Source: Dehalococcoidales bacterium | GTDB taxonomy: Bacteria; Chloroflexota; Dehalococcoidia; Dehalococcoidales; GCA-2688105 | Assembly: GCA_002688105.1 (NCBI GenBank) | Contig: NZBQ01000002.1 | Span: 72,311 to 113,091, forward strand | Reading direction: 5' to 3' | DNA: 40,781 bases | Shown: one piece after another, positions 20,001-33,535 of the stretch | Layout: each line of letters starts with the position of its first letter | Position numbering within the stretch: position 1 is the stretch's first letter | Made by a program: the position numbers and the translations under genes | Notes under the pieces: model-generated | The model's database searches: none | Told to the model about the DNA's origin: nothing | What the model saw: only the letters and a program-made list of their open reading frames with translations

Positions 20001-21356
20001 CTAATCTTCAGGTGCCGGAGGGATGAAGCCCTCTTTCATAAGAAGAGCGGTTGCTCCCCTGGCGCTCTTAATTATTGTCTCGGCTCGCCTGGTCAACTCT
20101 TCTCGGCTGGCTTTTTCCCGGGCTACCCCCTGCTCAATAGCCTTGAGTCCTACCGCCACCGCTTCCCTGATAAACACCTCCCATTCCCCCATAGTTGGTA
20201 CGATATTATCTTCGTCTATGCCCCGGTCTTCAGCACACTTGGCTAACTCGTAGGCAGCGGCGATACACATCTCATCAGTTATAGTTCTAGCTTTGACATC
20301 CAGGGTGCCACGGAAGATAGCCGGAAAGCCGATAGAATTATTTACCTGGTTGGGGAAATCAGACCTGCCCGTAGCTACAATTCTAGCCCCGGCCTCTTTG
20401 GCTTCCCAGGGCCAGATTTCGGGGATAGGATTGGCACAAACAAAAACTATAGCCTCTTTAGCCATACTCCTGACCCATTCCGGTAAAATTACCCCGGGTC
20501 CTGACTTTGATAGCGAGATACAGACATCAGCCCCTTTTAAAGCTTCAGCTATTCCACCGCTTATTTTATCAGGATTGGTTCGCTGGCATAAGTCCCACTT
20601 GTACGGGTTTTCCTCTTGCTTCTCCTCGAGGTCAGTTCGGCCAGTATGGAGGATAGCTTTACTATCGACAACTATGGTGTTCGCCGGCTTAAAACCGTCA
20701 GAGAACATTACCCTGAGGATAGCCACATTAGCGGCACCGATACCAATAACGGCAACCCTAACCTCCTCTTTTTTCTTACCCACAATCCTTAAGGCATTGA
20801 TTAGCCCGGCCATAGTAACCGCTGCCGTTCCCTGCTGGTCATCATGCCATACCGGAATCTGTGCCTCGGCTCTTAGCCTATCAAGGATGTAAAAACATTT
20901 AGGGTTGGAGATATCCTCAAGATTGATGCCACCGAAGGAAGGCTGAAGCCATTTCACCACCTGAATAATCTCATCAGGGTCTTTGGTGTCAAGACAAATA
21001 GGCACGGCATCCACCCCACCCAGGTATTTAAAGAGCAGGGCTTTACCTTCCATTACTGGCATACCAGCTTCAGGCCCGATGTCACCTAACCCCAGAACCC
21101 TGGTGCCATCGGAAACCACCGCCACGGTATTCCACTTATTGGTGAACTCATAGACCTTTTCCCGGTCCGCCTTTATTGCCCTACAGGGCTCGGCTACCCC
21201 GGGAGAATACCAGATAGCGAAATCGTTGAAGTCACGGATACAGCACTTGGGGATTGTCTGCAGCTTCCCCCGATAAAAAGGATGTAATTTCATAGCATCC
21301 TCCGCCGGTTGGCGCGCTTTAGCCAGAAGCTCTTCCTTAGTTGCTTTTTGTGGCAT
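20001..21356 (-). CDS. NAD(P)-dependent malic enzyme
   Basis: [77 protein letters not shown]. Confidence 0.96.
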   Translation of the reverse strand: MPQKATKEELLAKARQPAEDAMKLHPFYRGKLQTIPKCCIRDFNDFAIWYSPGVAEPCRAIKADREKVYEFTNKWNTVAVVSDGTRVLGLGDIGPEAGMPVMEGKALLFKYLGGVDAVPICLDTKDPDEIIQVVKWLQPSFGGINLEDISNPKCFYILDRLRAEAQIPVWHDDQQGTAAVTMAGLINALRIVGKKKEEVRVAVIGIGAANVAILRVMFSDGFKPANTIVVDSKAILHTGRTDLEEKQEENPYKWDLCQRTNPDKISGGIAEALKGADVCISLSKSGPGVILPEWVRSMAKEAIVFVCANPIPEIWPWEAKEAGARIVATGRSDFPNQVNNSIGFPAIFRGTLDVKARTITDEMCIAAAYELAKCAEDRGIDEDNIVPTMGEWEVFIREAVAVGLKAIEQGVAREKASREELTRRAETIIKSARGATALLMKEGFIPPAPED

Positions 21357-21429
21357 GCCTCACCTCATTTCAATTTATCAGAGTCTTTTGTGTCAATGGT
21401 CACCTAATTCCACCATATGAACCTTACTC

Positions 21430-21580
21430 TCTTCAAGAAGCAGGCTAGTTTTTGCTTGAGGATGGCCGAGGACAGGTAGTGGTAAGCAGTCGGAACCGCT
21501 AATACTGCCAAGTATATTCACTGAAACTCACGCCAATTTTACCACCCCCTCAGGGGATGGTCAAGCTCATGTCCTCGCCA
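21430..21580 (-). ncRNA. Candidate structured leader RNA (cis-regulatory) upstream of malic enzyme; family unassigned
   Basis: Reverse strand: P1 TGGCGAGGACA/TGTCCTCG(G)CCA; P2 CCATCCCC-TGA-GGGGGTGG; P3 GTGGTAA/TTACCAC (competes with outer P2); P4 AGCGGT-TCCG-ACTGCT. G-U pairs form only if the minus strand is the RNA. Confidence 0.5.
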
Positions 21581-21586
21581 GATTAA

Positions 21587-23731
<2,145 letters not shown>

Positions 23732-23832
23732 ATACATCCCCTCTTGTCCCAACCTAACCTGACAAAACTCTTGACTTTGTATGTCTCAAACATTACTATA
23801 AACTTCCTATATAAAGTAAGGAGATGAAACAG

Positions 23833-23958
23833 ATGACTTCACTTGACTTCACTGCAAGCTGTACAGTCGTCATCGATGGTTACATCTGGTTCTGGGATTC
23901 AGAAACTGATGAGGTGCTTAATTTTTCTGATGCCAGCGGTTTGTTGAAACTGGACTGA
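23833..23958 (+). CDS. Candidate small protein (41 aa; 44 aa if the ATG at 23824 is used)
   Basis: MTSLDFTASCTVVIDGYIWFWDSETDEVLNFSDASGLLKLD; AAGGAG 9 nt before the ATG at 23833. Not in the supplied ORF track (below cutoff). Confidence 0.35.
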   Translation: MTSLDFTASCTVVIDGYIWFWDSETDEVLNFSDASGLLKLD

Positions 23959-24010
23959 TCATCCAAGAGAATGCCAGTAAAGAAATCTTGCATCCTCGAA
24001 CACAGACAAC

Positions 24011-24598
24011 TTGATTATGAAGCTAATTGTAGGATTGGGTAACCTAGGGCGTGAGTATGCCAACAACCGCCATAACATAGGCTTTACGTGCCTTAAGCAT
24101 TTTGCTAAGACGCAGGGTATACGCTTTGGTAAGAAGCAGGGGCAAGCCCGAATCGGCACCGGTGAGGTTGCAGGCGGTAAAGTAGTAGTAGCCAGACCGC
24201 AAACCTATATGAACCAGAGTGGTGAATCTGTCAGCCGACTGATAAAGAGGTTTAATATCAACCCCGATGACCTCCTAGTCATCCACGATGACCTTGACCT
24301 GCCTTCGGGTACAATCCGCATCCGCCGGGGCGGTAGTTCTGGTGGACACAAGGGGATTAATTCCATCATCGCTGATTTAGACAGGCAGGACTTCATTCGT
24401 ATTCGGGTAGGTATTGGACGACCGACTACATTTGAAGACGACACCCAGAACAAGGAAGATGAGATTATCGCCTATGTGCTCAGTGATTTTACCCCTGAAG
24501 AAAAACCGGTTATTCACAAGGTCATACCCAGAGTCAGTGAAGCTATCTACTGCCTTCTCACCGATGGTCTGACAGCAGCTATGAATAAGTATAATTAA
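24011..24598 (+). CDS. pth: Peptidyl-tRNA hydrolase (likely start ATG at 24017)
   Basis: MKLIVGLGNLGREYANNRHNIGF ... RPQTYMNQSGESV ... HDDLDLPSGTIRIRRGGSSGGHKGI. Confidence 0.96.
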   Translation: MIMKLIVGLGNLGREYANNRHNIGFTCLKHFAKTQGIRFGKKQGQARIGTGEVAGGKVVVARPQTYMNQSGESVSRLIKRFNINPDDLLVIHDDLDLPSGTIRIRRGGSSGGHKGINSIIADLDRQDFIRIRVGIGRPTTFEDDTQNKEDEIIAYVLSDFTPEEKPVIHKVIPRVSEAIYCLLTDGLTAAMNKYN

Positions 24599-24630
24599 GC
24601 ACTATATCTATCCCCCATACTCTTGATTAC

Positions 24631-25266
24631 CTAAAATCTATTTTGAGGATAGCTATCAATCCCGTATTCCTCTGCACAAACACGATAGAGAGGCCGCCTG
24701 TATTCCTCCGGGCAGTGGAATTGCTGTTTAATTAAAGATACTACCTGCTTTCCCAATTCTTCGGAGCTTTTCATAGCGAATCTGTCTTTTCTTACCTCTC
24801 CTTTATTTCTAGCAAAACCAGAAGCATAATCAGCCGGAAGCATATGGCAGTAGTTGATGAAGGTGCTGAATTGAGTCCAAATTCCTTCATGTCCTATAGA
24901 ACTCCCTACACTTATCACACCGGCAACCTTATTCGGCAGCACGTACATGTTATACAGGCTATACAAGCGGTCGATGACCATCTTAGCCTGAGCGGTCACC
25001 GACCCGAAATAAGAAGGCGAGCCAAAAATAAGACCGTCAGCGGCCAGAACCATGGGAAACAACTCCTGCATGTCGTCTTCTATATGGCATTTGCCACCTT
25101 TCTGGCGACAGGTATCACAGCCGTCGCAGGGTTTAAGCTCTTTGCCAGCCGTTGTCCACAGCTCAGTTTCGGCGCCATAGCTTCTAGCGCCAGCCATGGC
25201 TTCGCTCATCATTATTTCGGTATTGCCACCCTTACGCGGACTGCACACCACACCTAAAACTTTCAT
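24631..25266 (-). CDS. Flavodoxin-like NADPH-dependent FMN reductase family protein
   Basis: VLGVVCSPRKGGNTEIMM, CDGCDTCRQKGGKCHIEDDM, ADGLIFGSPSYFGSVTAQAKMVIDR. Confidence 0.92.
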   Translation of the reverse strand: MKVLGVVCSPRKGGNTEIMMSEAMAGARSYGAETELWTTAGKELKPCDGCDTCRQKGGKCHIEDDMQELFPMVLAADGLIFGSPSYFGSVTAQAKMVIDRLYSLYNMYVLPNKVAGVISVGSSIGHEGIWTQFSTFINYCHMLPADYASGFARNKGEVRKDRFAMKSSEELGKQVVSLIKQQFHCPEEYRRPLYRVCAEEYGIDSYPQNRF

Positions 25267-25446
25267 ATCTAAACCTCCTTCTTTCCCTTCTTAAACCCGG
25301 GCACACCTATTGACTATCCTATGCCAAAGCAACTTAATCAATGATAAAATAAAAGTAAAAGCAGGTCAATGCCAATTTTTAGACAAATTTCCCGAAGCGC
25401 TCTATAGATGGTATAATCTACATATTCATACTAAGCTTAATAATCT

Positions 25447-27253
<1,807 letters not shown>

Positions 27254-27306
27254 ACAGGCTTAGATGAACAAAACAGGCATTACATTATCAAGATAAAAAT
27301 CGCTGA

Positions 27307-28332
<1,026 letters not shown>

Positions 28333-28363
28333 CCGGCCGGAGGTGCTGCCTTTTTAATAACAA

Positions 28364-28393
28364 TTGACATCTTCATAAAGGTGTGTTTAAAAT
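28364..28393 (+). promoter_or_regulatory. Putative sigma70 promoter of the tubulin/FtsZ-like gene
   Basis: TTGACA-(18 nt)-TAAAAT upstream of ATG at 28425. Confidence 0.5.
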
Positions 28394-28424
28394 AGCAAAG
28401 CGCTAATCAATAGCGAGGTATGAA

Positions 28425-29600
28425 ATGAAATTAGTAGTTATGGGTTTGGGACAATGCGGTAGCCAAATTGCTGATGATTTCGCCCGAATGGGGGGCAGGG
28501 CACGGACTCAGCGTGGTATTGAGATAATTACCGGTGCCTTCGCCGTCAACACCGACGCTGCTGACCTAAGCGCACTATCCACCATAAGAGCTGACTACCA
28601 GCATAGAATCCTCATCGGAGGTCGCAAGACCAGTGGCCATGGGGTAGGTAAGATAAATGAACTGGGTGCCGAGGTAGCTAAAGAAGATGGTGACAAGGTC
28701 ATCGACTCTATAAGAACCACCCGGCACTTCTTTGAGACCGATGCCTTTTTAATAGCTGCCAGTGCTGCCGGCGGCACCGGCTCAGGCTCACTGCCAATAA
28801 TAACCCAGATGGTAAAAGAGCGTTATATGGATAAACCGGTATACGCCCTTGTTGTCCTCCCCTTTGAGCATGAAGAGCAAACCGAGGCAAGAACCATCTA
28901 CAACTCAGCCATCTGCCTTAAATCCATCAGCTCAGTGGCCGATGCCGTATTTCTCGTTGATAACCAGAGGTACGTCAGAAAGGACGCCTCGCTTAGAAAT
29001 AATCTGGCTCGAATTAATGCCCTAATAGTCGCTCCGTTCTACAACCTGCTCTGTGCCGGCGAAGAGAAGAAAGCCAAACACATCGGGGCCAAGATGCTTG
29101 ATGCTGGAGACATAATACAGACACTGGCAGGGTGGACAGCCATAGGCTATGGCAAAACACCATTACCACTAATCAGGCTTCCCTTTATACGGACAAGTGA
29201 TTTCAGGAAAAAGAACACCGAAACCCACAAGGGAATTGAGGCAATGGATGCGGCTATAAGTGAACTGTCCATCAGGTGCAAGCCGATGGATGCCGGCAGA
29301 GCCCTATATCTCATCTCAGCTCCACCCAAAGAAGTGAATATGGACCTGGTCAAAGAACTTGGCGACTACCTGAAAGATATCGCCTCTGAGGCTATAATTA
29401 GAAATGGCGATTACCCCAGAGAAAGGGGCGCACTGGATGTCACGGTAGTCCTGTCTGAACTTAGCGATGTGGACAAGATAAAGGCATACTACAATAAAGC
29501 CGTCACTTTTATTCAGGATATTAAACAGAGACAGAGGGAGACGCAGAGCAAACTCACAGGGATAGACGACGCCTCAAAGAACGTACCGACATTATTATAA
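28425..29600 (+). CDS. Tubulin/FtsZ superfamily GTPase-like protein (divergent)
   Basis: N-term MKLVVMGLGQCGSQIADDFARMGG, later AASAAGGTGSGSLPIITQMVKERY (GGTGSG signature). Confidence 0.82.
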   Translation: MKLVVMGLGQCGSQIADDFARMGGRARTQRGIEIITGAFAVNTDAADLSALSTIRADYQHRILIGGRKTSGHGVGKINELGAEVAKEDGDKVIDSIRTTRHFFETDAFLIAASAAGGTGSGSLPIITQMVKERYMDKPVYALVVLPFEHEEQTEARTIYNSAICLKSISSVADAVFLVDNQRYVRKDASLRNNLARINALIVAPFYNLLCAGEEKKAKHIGAKMLDAGDIIQTLAGWTAIGYGKTPLPLIRLPFIRTSDFRKKNTETHKGIEAMDAAISELSIRCKPMDAGRALYLISAPPKEVNMDLVKELGDYLKDIASEAIIRNGDYPRERGALDVTVVLSELSDVDKIKAYYNKAVTFIQDIKQRQRETQSKLTGIDDASKNVPTLL

Positions 29601-29643
29601 GCTAGCCAATCCAAGCCTATCGTTTAAAAAGTAGTAGCCAATC

Positions 29644-29808
29644 TTAAGCTTTCATATCATGCCATATGCCAGCTTTAGGTAAATACATAACACTTAGCCA
29701 CCTGAAACTGGCACTTATTTTATAGGAGAAATCACGCTTAAGCTTACCTCCTGCACTTGTAATTATATCCTTAAAGAGGCAATTCGGTTTTACCTTCCAC
29801 TCTGCCAT
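29644..29808 (-). CDS. Candidate small protein (54 aa)
   Basis: MAEWKVKPNCLFKDIITSAGGKLKRDFSYKISASFRWLSVMYLPKAGIWHDMKA; preceded by AAGGAGGTAATCT-ATG. Below track cutoff. Confidence 0.4.
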   Translation of the reverse strand: MAEWKVKPNCLFKDIITSAGGKLKRDFSYKISASFRWLSVMYLPKAGIWHDMKA

Positions 29809-30271
29809 AGATTACCTCCTTCCACCTGTCACTTAAGATTTCTTTAGTGACACCCCAAAAACACCCACTTTTAACATAGGGGATTGCCACCTATCTTTTA
29901 TGACATCATCTGGCGTAACACTCATTCTCCCTCGCTATAAAGGTTCCTTTTCTATCTCAGAGTTTCACGGCTAGCCTTCAGGCGTGAAATTTAGCGCACC
30001 TTTTTATCTTCATTAATTGACGATGTATGAACCTTTTCCATGCTACACCTTCTGGCTGAATGTTCAATAAACTTGGACTCCTTGCCAAAGGCAGCCCAAC
30101 TACTTATACTGCCGATTGCTGGGTTGTGCCAATATTGCTGACGATGCACACTATGGTGTAGTATGGTGATTTCTATACTAATAACAATATTACCTTCTAA
30201 AAATTAACGCTGTCTAGCCGAAAACGCCTTTGGAAACCAGATGATATAGGGTATAATAAAGACGAAAGAAG

Positions 30272-31924
30272 ATGGTTTCTCAAGTCTTTTATCGTAAGTG
30301 GCGCCCCCAAACCTTAGCTGAGGTAGTGGGACAGGAACCGGTAACCCAGACACTACTTAATGCCCTCAGTAGCAGCCGGGTATCTCACGCTTATCTCTTC
30401 TGCGGCCCCCGAGGTACCGGTAAAACCAGCACCGGTCGTATTCTGGCTAAGGCAGTAAACTGTGTTACCGATGGCAAGGGCGAACCGTGCAATACCTGCC
30501 CAATGTGCCAGGCAATAACCGAGGGCAGAGCTCTGGATGTGATTGAGATTGATGCCGCCAGTAACACTGGCGTTGAAAATATCCGAGACCTCCGAGAGAG
30601 GGCTAACTATGCTCCTAACCAAGCCCGTTACAAAGTATATATACTAGATGAAGTCCATATGCTCAGTACCAGTGCCTCCAATGCCCTCTTGAAGACACTG
30701 GAAGAGCCACCACCACACGTTATCTTTATCCTAGCTACCACCGAAGCTCATAAAGTCCTGCCCACCATCATGTCACGATGCCAGCGCTTCGATTTCCGAC
30801 GCCTCTCACAATCAGATGTAGTTTCCAAACTAACCCGGATTTGTCAGCGAGAAGGCACCAACACAGAGCCGGAAGCACTGCGACTCATTGCCAGGAGTGC
30901 CACCGGTAGCCTCCGCGACGCTGAAAACCTGCTGGAACAGTTAACAACCTACTACGGTTCTGAGATTGAAACCCACCAGGTTCAGGCTATCTTGGGCATC
31001 ACCGGAGACCGACGAGCCAAAGAACTGGTCAAGCACATTATAAATAATGATGTCTCTGCCGGGATGAAAGCGATAAACAATGTCAATAGCGATGGTCTGG
31101 ACCTGAAGCAATTCAATCGGGAACTGGTGGAATACCTCCGAGGACTTTTGCTAATAAAGACTGGCTCCGAAGAAGCGGTAGACTTAACTGCCGAGGATAT
31201 TGCTGAACTCAAGGACTTAACCGCTAAAGCCCCCCTGCCCCAGATATTGAAGGCAGTCAAGCTCTTCGGACAACTCAAAATTGGTTTTGATAACTACTCT
31301 ACCTTACCCCTGGAGCTGGCGCTGGTCGACTGTGTCCTACCCTCAGAGGAAGAGGTAGCCAGCCATGCCCCTCAATATGAATCTCGCCAGCCCACAGAAA
31401 CGGTTACGCCACCAGCTACCCCACCCTCACCTAAAAAGACCACCGCCAAAACTAAGCCGGCAAGCACGCCAGCCATAGCCGAAGCGGCGGCACTACCTGC
31501 CACTCCACCTCCGTCTGAACAGCCCACCGCCGAAACTAAGCCGGCAAGCACGCCAGCCACAGCCGAAGCGGCGGCTACTCCACCAGAGCCAGGCAGTGAA
31601 ATTGAACGCTTAGCACAAAACTGGAAACAGGTTATCGAACAAGCCCCGGAAAACGCCAGACGAACCCCAGCTATAGCTATCCTTAGAAGTGCCGGCGTCA
31701 AACCGGTGGCACTTGAAGACAACGCCGTAGTCCTGGCCTTTAGATATCCTCTTCACAAGGAGAACATGGAGAAACTGGAAAATCAGAAGACGGCTGAGGA
31801 AATCATAAGCAATTTCCTGGGTCGTCCCTGCCGTGTTCGCTGTATCCACCAGCCAGAAAGTAACCACCTGCTCAAGGCAGCCATGAAGATGGGTGCCCAA
31901 ATTATCAATACGGAGGAAAAATGA
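30272..31924 (+). CDS. dnaX: DNA polymerase III subunits gamma/tau
   Basis: FYRKWRPQTLAEVVGQEPVTQTL, CGPRGTGKTSTGRILAKAVNC, Zn cysteines, DEVHMLSTSASNALLKTLEEPP. Confidence 0.97.
   Translation: MVSQVFYRKWRPQTLAEVVGQEPVTQTLLNALSSSRVSHAYLFCGPRGTGKTSTGRILAKAVNCVTDGKGEPCNTCPMCQAITEGRALDVIEIDAASNTGVENIRDLRERANYAPNQARYKVYILDEVHMLSTSASNALLKTLEEPPPHVIFILATTEAHKVLPTIMSRCQRFDFRRLSQSDVVSKLTRICQREGTNTEPEALRLIARSATGSLRDAENLLEQLTTYYGSEIETHQVQAILGITGDRRAKELVKHIINNDVSAGMKAINNVNSDGLDLKQFNRELVEYLRGLLLIKTGSEEAVDLTAEDIAELKDLTAKAPLPQILKAVKLFGQLKIGFDNYSTLPLELALVDCVLPSEEEVASHAPQYESRQPTETVTPPATPPSPKKTTAKTKPASTPAIAEAAALPATPPPSEQPTAETKPASTPATAEAAATPPEPGSEIERLAQNWKQVIEQAPENARRTPAIAILRSAGVKPVALEDNAVVLAFRYPLHKENMEKLENQKTAEEIISNFLGRPCRVRCIHQPESNHLLKAAMKMGAQIINTEEK
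31441..31576 (+). repeat. Direct repeat inside the dnaX linker (period 84 bp)
   Basis: CACCGCC(A/G)AAACTAAGCCGGCAAGCACGCCAGCCA(T/C)AGCCGAAGCGGCGGC at 31441 and 31525. Confidence 0.85.
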
Positions 31925-32226
31925 ATCTATCCATGTTGAACCAAGCCCGAGAGCTTAAAGCAAATCTGGACAAGGCTCAAAAAGAGTTAAGCAAAACTAC
32001 TGTGGAAGCGGACTCAGGCAAAGGCGCCGTTAAGGTTACTGTTAACGGTCAACAGAAAATACTTTCAATAAAAATATCACCCGAGGCGATAGACCCCGAT
32101 AATACCAAACGCCTGGAAGATTTGGTGCTAAAGGCAGTAACTGAAGCCATTGCCAAATCTCAGAAACTTGCCGCCCAGCAGCTAAAGGGGCTTACCGGCG
32201 GTTTTAAAATCCCGGGGCTGACCTAA
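31921..32226 (+). CDS. YbaB/EbfC family nucleoid-associated protein
   Basis: Located between dnaX and recR; VKVTVNGQQKILSIKISPEAI...LEDLVLKAVTEAIAKSQKLA. Confidence 0.93.
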   Translation: MNLSMLNQARELKANLDKAQKELSKTTVEADSGKGAVKVTVNGQQKILSIKISPEAIDPDNTKRLEDLVLKAVTEAIAKSQKLAAQQLKGLTGGFKIPGLT

Positions 32227-32247
32227 TTATGGTCAGGGAGGCTAACA

Positions 32248-32859
32248 TTGAACCAGAATTATATACCTACTTCTAACGCCGTATCCAGACTCGTTCAGGA
32301 ACTCAACAAACTACCCGGCATTGGTCCCAAGAGCGCTCAGCGACTTGCCTACTACCTGCTGCGTGCCCCGGAGGAGCAAGCCAGGTTCCTGGCTGATGCC
32401 ATACTGTCCGTAACGCAGGAGACCAAGCTATGCTCCATCTGTTTTAATGCTACTGACACTGACCCCTGCCCCATTTGCCGCGGTGACCAGCGCGACCGGA
32501 CCAAGGTCTGCATCGTGGAACAGCCCCAGGACATCTTAGCCCTGGAGCATACCGGCATTTATAAGGGGCTGTACCATGTGCTCCACGGCGCCATTTCGCC
32601 TACCGAGGGAATGGGAGCCGATAGTATAAGAGCCCGGGAGCTTCTGGAGCGGTTACAGAGTAGCTCAGTTAGCGAAGCCATCCTGGCCACCAACCCCACC
32701 CTGGAGGGGGAACAGACCGCGATGTATCTCAGCAAACTCATTTCACCCCTGGGCATCAGAATTACCCGCCTCGCCCGGGGACTGCCCTTCGGCACCGAGC
32801 TGGAATACGCTGATGACGTTACCATCACCCAAGCTATTGAGGGCAGACAGGAGTTTTAG
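32248..32859 (+). CDS. recR: Recombination protein RecR
   Basis: [40 protein letters not shown] zinc finger, [31 protein letters not shown]. Confidence 0.97.
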   Translation: MNQNYIPTSNAVSRLVQELNKLPGIGPKSAQRLAYYLLRAPEEQARFLADAILSVTQETKLCSICFNATDTDPCPICRGDQRDRTKVCIVEQPQDILALEHTGIYKGLYHVLHGAISPTEGMGADSIRARELLERLQSSSVSEAILATNPTLEGEQTAMYLSKLISPLGIRITRLARGLPFGTELEYADDVTITQAIEGRQEF

Positions 32860-32884
32860 CCCACAAGTCGTTTATCAAGGGTAA

Positions 32885-32961
32885 TTTGAAGGGGCTTCGC
32901 CCCTTCAAACGTAACCCCTCCCCCTCTCCTTTCAAGGAGAGGGGGATACAGGGAGTGAGGT
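32885..32961 (-). repeat. Dispersed two-hairpin intergenic repeat, copy 2 (inverted relative to copies 1 and 3)
   Basis: TTTGAAGGGGCTTCGCCCCTTCAAA (32885-32909) then CCCCCTCTCCTT-TC-AAGGAGAGGGGG (32920-32945). Confidence 0.85.
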
Positions 32962-32998
32962 TCAACCTGAATAAGATAAGCTCGGATTAGGCAGAATC

Positions 32999-33535
32999 AT
33001 GAGCGATAAAGCTGATTTTGATTACTTCATGAGTTGTTTAATAAAAGCTGGAACTAAAATAGATAGCCACTATTTTAAACTACCTGTAGCTGGTGCCGAA
33101 AAACCAATATTTCGGGAACAAGTCTATTGTTACGAACTCTATCACCAACTCCGTTGTATTCTGGGAGACGACTTCCCCTACAAGCTAGATGGAGAAGTCG
33201 ACAAAGCTGCTCATCCCATTTTGAAGGGTGCGAAGAAGCCCGATTTTATCGTTCACGTTCCCGGCACGATGGATAGAAATCTAGTAGTTATCGAGGTAAA
33301 ATCAGCAAACGAAAAGACGCGGATTAATGGAATAAGAGCTGATTTACAAAAACTCCGAAGTTTTCTTGATACAGCCAAATATTATCGGGCTATCATGCTT
33401 GTTTACGGAGACAGTGAAAGTAGTTTACCCAAACGTGTCCGCTGTGAAATAGATAGTTTGCCAAGAGAACATGCGGAACACATACTGCTGATATGGCATA
33501 AAAAACCTAACGCAAAACCAGAAGTAATTAAATGA
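32999..33535 (+). CDS. Uncharacterised protein with PD-(D/E)XK nuclease-like motifs
   Basis: GEVDKAAHPILKGAKKPDFIVHVPGTMDRNLVVIEVKSAN: E...PD...ExK arrangement; stop overlaps recO start (ATGA). Confidence 0.65.
   Translation: MSDKADFDYFMSCLIKAGTKIDSHYFKLPVAGAEKPIFREQVYCYELYHQLRCILGDDFPYKLDGEVDKAAHPILKGAKKPDFIVHVPGTMDRNLVVIEVKSANEKTRINGIRADLQKLRSFLDTAKYYRAIMLVYGDSESSLPKRVRCEIDSLPREHAEHILLIWHKKPNAKPEVIK

Noticed and set aside
21430-21580. Assignment of the structured RNA to SRP RNA, 6S, RNase P, tmRNA or a common riboswitch
   Set aside because: Conserved cores I know for these families (e.g. SRP GGAAGCAGCCAAGG, tmRNA ends, cobalamin or SAM boxes) are not present; left unassigned.
30180-30270. 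dnaX promoter TTGGAA-16-TATAAT
   Set aside because: The -10 is good but the -35 match is weak; not listed as a feature.
31430-31465. Possible programmed -1 frameshift in dnaX (CCT AAA AAG, with a -1 frame stop TAA six codons later)
   Set aside because: The heptamer is T AAA AAG rather than the canonical A AAA AAG, giving a P-site mismatch after slipping, and there is no convincing stimulatory hairpin or upstream SD element that I can see.
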